A stretch of 53,910 nucleotides of DNA from an uncultured Muribaculaceae bacterium (lineage in GTDB: Bacteria; Bacteroidota; Bacteroidia; Bacteroidales; Muribaculaceae), in contig CANQQE010000023.1 in the NCBI GenBank assembly GCA_947625935.1, forward strand, positions 1 through 53,910, given 5' to 3'. A program made the position numbers and the translations under genes. Under the pieces are notes generated by a model that saw only the letters and a program-made list of their open reading frames with translations, was not told the origin of the DNA and searched no databases. Below, in pieces: positions 49,949 to 53,910 of this stretch. Position 1 is the first letter of the stretch. Each line of letters opens with the position of its first letter.

Positions 49949-50569
49949 TTGGCAAAGCTCTATTTCAAATACGGAGCCATGGGCTCCAGCAAAACCGCCC
50001 AGGCCCTGATTACTAAATACAACTACGAGGAAAATGAGCTGAAGGTCTGGCTCATCAAGCCCAGCGCCGACGTGCGGGACGGGGCCAGCCGCCTGCGCAG
50101 CCGGATCGGGCTGGAGGCGGAGGTGGAGATTCTGCCCCCGGAGGGGGACGTGTACGCCCGGTTCCAGGCCGATCAGCTGGGCCACTGCGACGTGATCATC
50201 GTGGACGAGTGCCAGTTTCTGATGGAGGATCAGGTGGACCAGCTCCGGGCCATTGTGGACGATTTCAACGTGCCGGTGATGTGCTTCGGCCTGCGGACGG
50301 ACTTCCAGTGCCATCTTTTTGCCGGGAGCCGGCGGCTGATGGAGGTGGCGGACACCATCCAGGAGATCAAGACCATCTGCGACTGCGGGGCCAAGGCCAC
50401 GGTCAACGCCCGGATCGGCGCGGACGGTAAAATCGTCACGGAAGGGGCCCAGCTCCTGCTGGGGGGCAACGACAGCTACATCGCCATGTGCCACAAGTGC
50501 TGGGTCCGGGGCATCCGGGAGGGCAAGCGGATTAAGCTCCACGGTATGGGAGAGCCGATCCCTCTGTGA
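49949..50569 (+). CDS. tdk: Thymidine kinase
   Basis: Type II thymidine kinase of 206 residues from TTG 49949 (GGGAGG before it), phosphorylating thymidine with ATP in the cytoplasm. Walker A YGAMGSSKTAQAL, catalytic VDECQFLMEDQVDQL, lasso region CDCGAKATVNARIGADGK and the zinc Cys pairs (CDC near 144, CHKCW near the end). Upstream in-frame ATGs lack a binding site and would lie across the promoter. The deoC gene follows within 36 bases, so tdk probably leads a nucleoside salvage operon. Confidence 0.93.
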   Translation: MAKLYFKYGAMGSSKTAQALITKYNYEENELKVWLIKPSADVRDGASRLRSRIGLEAEVEILPPEGDVYARFQADQLGHCDVIIVDECQFLMEDQVDQLRAIVDDFNVPVMCFGLRTDFQCHLFAGSRRLMEVADTIQEIKTICDCGAKATVNARIGADGKIVTEGAQLLLGGNDSYIAMCHKCWVRGIREGKRIKLHGMGEPIPL

Positions 50570-50610
50570 CCGACGAAAGCGTTAAAAAATACAAATAAAG
50601 GAGAATGAAA

Positions 50611-51279
50611 ATGGAACTGTCTGAAATCCTGTCCAAATGCGACCACACCCTATTGTCCCAGACCGCGACCTGGGAGGAGATCCGTGCCCTGTGCGACGAC
50701 GGTATCACCTATCACACCGCCTCGGTGTGCATTCCGGCGTCCTATGTTGCCCAGGCCAAGGCCTATGTGGGGGAGAAGCTCCCCATCTGCACCGTCATCG
50801 GCTTCCCCAACGGCTACGCCACCACCAAGGCCAAGTGCTTCATGGCCGCCGACGCCGTGGAAAACGGGGCGGACGAAATCGACATGGTCATCAACCTGGG
50901 CTGGGTGAAGGACCGGAAGTACGACGCGGTCCGGGACGAGATCGCCGCCGTGAAGAAGGCCTGCGGAGGAAAGCTCCTGAAGGTCATCATCGAGACGTGC
51001 CTGCTTACCGACGAGGAAAAGATCGCCCTGTGCCAGGCGGTCACCGAGTCCGGCGCGGACTACATCAAGACCTCCACCGGCTTTTCCAAGGCCGGGGCCA
51101 CCTTCCACGATGTGGAGCTCTTTGCCAAGCACATCGGCCCCAACGTGAAGATCAAGGCCGCCGGAGGCATCTCCAGCCTGGACGACGCGGAAAAATTCAT
51201 CCAGCTGGGGGCCTCCCGCCTGGGGACCTCCCGGATCGTGAAAATCGCCAAGGGCCTGAAAAACGACGGAAGCTACTAA
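50611..51279 (+). CDS. deoC: Deoxyribose-phosphate aldolase
   Basis: Class I aldolase of 222 residues splitting deoxyribose-5-phosphate into acetaldehyde and glyceraldehyde-3-phosphate. The Schiff-base Lys lies in [20 protein letters not shown] and the second active-site Lys in [35 protein letters not shown] is also typical. ATG 50611 is preferred to ATG 50605, which is too close to AAAGGAG. Deoxyribose-1-phosphate from DeoD and its conversion by DeoB feed this enzyme. Confidence 0.95.
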   Translation: MELSEILSKCDHTLLSQTATWEEIRALCDDGITYHTASVCIPASYVAQAKAYVGEKLPICTVIGFPNGYATTKAKCFMAADAVENGADEIDMVINLGWVKDRKYDAVRDEIAAVKKACGGKLLKVIIETCLLTDEEKIALCQAVTESGADYIKTSTGFSKAGATFHDVELFAKHIGPNVKIKAAGGISSLDDAEKFIQLGASRLGTSRIVKIAKGLKNDGSY

Positions 51280-51307
51280 AATTCGGAATCTTAAAGGAGG
51301 AAATATT

Positions 51308-52054
51308 ATGTTAACTACCCCTACTGTCCATAACGAAGCCAAACTAGGGGACTTCGGCAAGACTGTCCTCATGCCCGGCGACCCCCTCCGGGCCAAAACC
51401 ATTGCGGAAACTTTCCTGGAAAACCCGGTGCTGGTGAACAATGTCCGGGGCGTTCAGGGCCACACGGGATACTATAAGGGCGTCAAGGTGTCCGTCATGG
51501 CCTCCGGCATGGGCATCCCCGCCATCGGCATCTATTCCCACGAGCTGTACAACGGCTACGGCGTGGAGAATATCATCCGGGTGGGCTCCGCCGGGGCCAT
51601 CCAGGAGAACATCCACCTGTACGACCTGGTGCTGGCCATGGGCGCCTGCACCGACTCTAATTTTGCCAGCCAGTTCCATCTGCCCGGCACCTTCGCTCCC
51701 ATCGCCTCCTACGAGCTGCTGTCCGCCGCCGTGAAGGCCGCCGAGGAAAACGGAGCCGTGTACCATGTGGGCAACGTCAACTCCTCCGACGTGTTCTACG
51801 GCGACCACGAAGGGGTCCCGGCGGGGCTGGACAGCGTCTACGGCCTGAAAAAAATGGGCGTCATGGCTCTGGAGATGGAGGCTGCCGCCCTGTATATGAA
51901 CGCCGCCCGGTATGGCAAGCGGGCGCTGTGCATCTGCACCATTTCGGACCACGTCCTCACCGGGGAGGAGACCACCTCCGCCGAGCGGCAGAACGCCTTC
52001 ACCACCATGATGAAGGTGGCCCTGGACGTGGCGGCGGCCATGGAGGGGAAATAA
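51308..52054 (+). CDS. deoD: Purine nucleoside phosphorylase, DeoD type
   Basis: Phosphorylase of 248 residues cleaving purine (deoxy)nucleosides with phosphate. Motifs are VLMPGDPLRAKTIAETFLE (about 18-36, phosphate site), MGIPAIGIYSHELY, IIRVGSAGAIQ and VMALEMEAAALYMNA, with ISDHVLTGEETT holding the catalytic Asp. AAAGGAGGAAATATT precedes the ATG. Hexameric low-molecular-weight family. Part of the deo operon. Confidence 0.95.
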   Translation: MLTTPTVHNEAKLGDFGKTVLMPGDPLRAKTIAETFLENPVLVNNVRGVQGHTGYYKGVKVSVMASGMGIPAIGIYSHELYNGYGVENIIRVGSAGAIQENIHLYDLVLAMGACTDSNFASQFHLPGTFAPIASYELLSAAVKAAEENGAVYHVGNVNSSDVFYGDHEGVPAGLDSVYGLKKMGVMALEMEAAALYMNAARYGKRALCICTISDHVLTGEETTSAERQNAFTTMMKVALDVAAAMEGK

Positions 52055-52057
52055 GAA

Positions 52058-53221
52058 ATGAAGAGGCTATTCCTGATCGTGCTGGACTCCTGCGGCGCGG
52101 GGGCCATGCCGGACGCCCCGGCTTTTGGGGACGTGGGGGTGAACACCCTCCGCTCCTGCGCCACGTCCAAGGAGCTGAATATTCCCAATCTCCAGGCCGC
52201 CGGCCTGGGGAATGTGGACGGCCTGGACTTTTTGGGCCGGACGGAAGCGCCTGCCGCCGCCGTGGCCCGGCTGACGGAGGCTTCTATGGGCAAGGACACC
52301 ACCATCGGCCACTGGGAGATCGCCGGCGTGGTGTCCCCGGAGCCCCTGCCCACCTATCCCCAGGGCTTTCCCGAGGAGGTACTGGCCCCCTTCCGGGCGG
52401 CCACCCATCGGGGCACCCTGGCCAACGCCCCCTGGTCCGGCACCGAGGTGATCAACGCCTACGGCGACGAGCATGTTCGCACCGGGGACCTGATCGTGTA
52501 CACCTCCGCCGACTCCGTGTTCCAGATCGCCGCCCATGAGCAGGTGGTGCCTCTGGAGGAGCTCTACGAGGACTGCCGCATCGCCCGGAAAATTCTCACC
52601 GGCAAGCACGGGGTGGGGCGGGTCATCGCCCGGCCCTTCCTGGGGGAAAAAGGAAAGTATTACCGCACCACCAACCGCCACGACTTTTCCCTGGAGCCGC
52701 CGAAGGCCACCCTGCTGGACGCGGTAAAGGGTGCGGGGATGGACTCCATCGCCGTGGGGAAGATTTTCGACATTTTCGCCGGGGTAGGGATCACCGAGCA
52801 TGTCTACACCAAGGGCAATACCGACGGGCTGGAGAAGACCCTTTCTTACGCGGACCGGGATTTTCACGGGCTGTGCTTTGTAAATCTGGTGGACTTTGAT
52901 ATGCTCTACGGCCACCGGCGGGACATCGACGGATACGCCCGGGCCCTGACGGAATTCGACCGGTGGCTTCCTAAATTCCTGGCCAAGCTGGGGCCGGAGG
53001 ACGCGGTGATGATCACGGCGGACCACGGCTGCGACCCGGCCTACACCGCCACCACGGACCACACCCGGGAGTATGTGCCCCTGCTGGTCCTGGGGCAAAA
53101 GGTCCGGCCGGTCAACCTGGGGACCCTGCCCACCTTCGCCGCCATCGCCGCCACGGCGGCGGAGCTGCTGGGGGTAAAGCTGGATACGCCGGGGACCAGC
53201 TTCGCCGGGCAGATTCTTTAA
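52058..53221 (+). CDS. deoB: Phosphopentomutase
   Basis: Metal-dependent mutase of 387 residues of the alkaline-phosphatase superfamily, converting (deoxy)ribose-1-phosphate to the 5-phosphate. Metal and phosphate sites lie in FLIVLDSCGAGAMPDA (N-terminus), MGKDTTIGHWEIAG with the phospho-Thr region, NLVDFDMLYGHRRD and MITADHGCDP..TDHTREYVPLL. It starts three bases after deoD and ends 13 bases before cdd. Confidence 0.96.
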   Translation: MKRLFLIVLDSCGAGAMPDAPAFGDVGVNTLRSCATSKELNIPNLQAAGLGNVDGLDFLGRTEAPAAAVARLTEASMGKDTTIGHWEIAGVVSPEPLPTYPQGFPEEVLAPFRAATHRGTLANAPWSGTEVINAYGDEHVRTGDLIVYTSADSVFQIAAHEQVVPLEELYEDCRIARKILTGKHGVGRVIARPFLGEKGKYYRTTNRHDFSLEPPKATLLDAVKGAGMDSIAVGKIFDIFAGVGITEHVYTKGNTDGLEKTLSYADRDFHGLCFVNLVDFDMLYGHRRDIDGYARALTEFDRWLPKFLAKLGPEDAVMITADHGCDPAYTATTDHTREYVPLLVLGQKVRPVNLGTLPTFAAIAATAAELLGVKLDTPGTSFAGQIL

Positions 53222-53234
53222 AGGAGGGAGCGCC

Positions 53235-53645
53235 ATGTCGCCGGAGGAGCTGATCCGCCTGGCCCGGGAGGCCATGACCCACGCCTACGCCCCCTACTCC
53301 CACTATCAGGTGGGGGCGGCGCTGCTGTGCGCAGACGGGACGGTGTACCAGGGATGCAACATTGAAAACGCCACCTATACCCCCACGGTCTGCGCCGAGC
53401 GCGCCGCCTTTTTTAAGGCGGTGTACGACGGGAAGCGGGCGTTTACCGCCATCGCCGTCTGCGGCGGGAAGGACGGGGTGCTCACCGGCTTTTTCCCGCC
53501 CTGCGGGGTTTGCCGGCAGGTGATGCGGGAATTCTGTGGGGACGACTTTGTCATTTACCTGGACGGCGGCCCGGAGGGCTGGCAAAAAAAGACCCTTGCC
53601 GAGCTGCTGCCCGGGGGCTTCCAGGCGGAAAAGTATATGCTTTAA
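53235..53645 (+). CDS. cdd: Cytidine deaminase
   Basis: Zinc deaminase of 136 residues converting (deoxy)cytidine to (deoxy)uridine. YAPYSHYQVGAALL, the catalytic TVCAERAAFFKAV (Cys-Ala-Glu) and the zinc motif PPCGVCRQVMREF are all present. AAAGGAGG precedes the ATG. It completes the salvage cluster. Confidence 0.95.
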   Translation: MSPEELIRLAREAMTHAYAPYSHYQVGAALLCADGTVYQGCNIENATYTPTVCAERAAFFKAVYDGKRAFTAIAVCGGKDGVLTGFFPPCGVCRQVMREFCGDDFVIYLDGGPEGWQKKTLAELLPGGFQAEKYML

Positions 53646-53655
53646 AGTGAAATAT

Positions 53656-53678
53656 TGGCGGCAAAATGGCCAGTTTTT
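53656..53678 (+). terminator. Weak terminator after cdd
   Basis: TGGC (53656-53659) and GCCA (53669-53672) form a short stem followed by GTTTTT. The stem is short, so partial read-through into the lipoprotein gene is possible. Confidence 0.35.
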
Positions 53679-53720
53679 CCCGATAGAGTTGTGCGTTTCT
53701 ACAAAAGATGCGCAAACCGG

Positions 53721-53749
53721 TTGATTTTTTTCCAAAAATATGTCACAAT
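53721..53749 (+). promoter_or_regulatory. Possible promoter of the lipoprotein gene
   Basis: TTGATT (53721-53726) and CACAAT (53744-53749), 17 bp apart, with TGT just before the -10. Confidence 0.45.
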
Positions 53750-53805
53750 AGGCTCGGCATTGGAACCAATGCTTAAAAATCAAATTACAAACAGGAGGAA
53801 AAAGA

Positions 53806-53910
53806 ATGAAAAAGATCATCGCACTTCTGCTGGCGGCGATCATGGTCATGGGCCTGCTGGCCGCTTGCGGCCCTGCCGGCAGCACCGAGTCCACCGGCGG
53901 CGCCCAGGGC
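53806..53910 (+). CDS. Lipoprotein, N-terminal fragment; probable nucleoside-binding protein
   Basis: The last 35 codons of the window encode a lipoprotein signal peptide with a positive start (MKK), a hydrophobic core and lipobox LLAAC (Cys at residue 21), then a Gly/Ser/Thr-rich linker. AGGAGG precedes the ATG. The mature domain lies outside the window. Position after deo-cdd suggests the BMP-type binding protein of a nucleoside ABC importer, a common arrangement in Clostridia, but this is inference from context. Confidence 0.8.
   Translation, partial: MKKIIALLLAAIMVMGLLAACGPAGSTESTGGAQG

Noticed and set aside
50680-53275. Long minus-strand frames opposite deoC, deoD and deoB
   Set aside because: Shadow frames produced by high GC at third codon positions; the plus-strand proteins carry full family motifs.
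1-53910. CRISPR array, transposase, integrase or tRNA genes
   Set aside because: No regularly spaced repeats, no transposase or integrase motifs and no tRNA-like cloverleaf were noticed on either strand.

Overview
The window looks like a chromosomal segment of an anaerobic, Gram-positive-lineage Clostridia bacterium, probably a gut Oscillospiraceae/Ruminococcaceae-type organism. This is an inference from GC-rich flanking housekeeping genes, AGGAGG-type ribosome binding sites, LytTR/GHKL signalling, a glycyl radical enzyme with its activase, and a DUF11/MBG-type surface protein. No ribosomal RNA or tRNA gene was seen.

Left flank (1-5460): the 5' end of sbcD on the minus strand, then a LytTR response regulator and a GHKL histidine kinase without membrane segments. 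These are followed by a heterodimeric ABC exporter pair. Its promoter carries two near-identical 10-bp direct repeats exactly 21 bp apart, the geometry of a LytTR-family operator. A hairpin terminator closes this block.

Centre (5633-42056): a ~36-kb cell-surface polysaccharide locus read in one direction. It starts at a perfect TTGACA-17-TATAAT promoter with a ~350-nt structured leader and ends at a 14-bp perfect terminator hairpin. In order it holds: a membrane 4,6-dehydratase, the initiating sugar-phosphate transferase and an epimerase; a GT4; a glf relic; a glycyl radical enzyme plus activase beside a CDP-polyol module (polyolphosphotransferase-like protein, IspD/TarI-like cytidylyltransferase, extended SDR); a GT9; a Wzy-like polymerase and Wzx-like flippase; a complete ADP-heptose pathway (hldE-gmhA-gmhB); three large GT-C-like membrane proteins and a small anchored protein; a GtrB-like GT2; a dTDP-2,6-dideoxyhexose pathway (2,3-dehydratase, 3-ketoreductase, four SDRs, RmlC, RmlA, RmlB, no RmlD); Glf; and GtrA. 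The 9.7-31 kb part is clearly more AT-rich than both flanks and than the dTDP-sugar end, so the locus is a mosaic.

The most unusual feature is a set of five long poly-G tracts (G8, G8, G9, G9, G10), each followed by TA and all confined to this locus. One splits a GT-C gene into two frames, as a phase-off allele would. Four lie at the 3' ends of SDR genes, where tract length decides the C-terminal tail and, for two tandem SDRs, whether the stop codon overlaps the next start as ATGA. This is the signature of slipped-strand phase variation of surface sugars. A second unusual feature is the glycyl radical enzyme/activase pair inside a surface-polysaccharide locus, next to CDP-polyol genes, which suggests radical dehydration or deoxygenation of a polyol building block.

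Right flank (42091-53910): two small minus-strand genes of unknown function, a CHAP-like amidase, an 863-residue DUF11/MBG surface protein, a minus-strand operon (zinc ribbon - MoxR ATPase - VWA protein), thymidine kinase, the nucleoside salvage operon deoC-deoD-deoB-cdd, and the start of a lipoprotein, probably the binding protein of a nucleoside importer.
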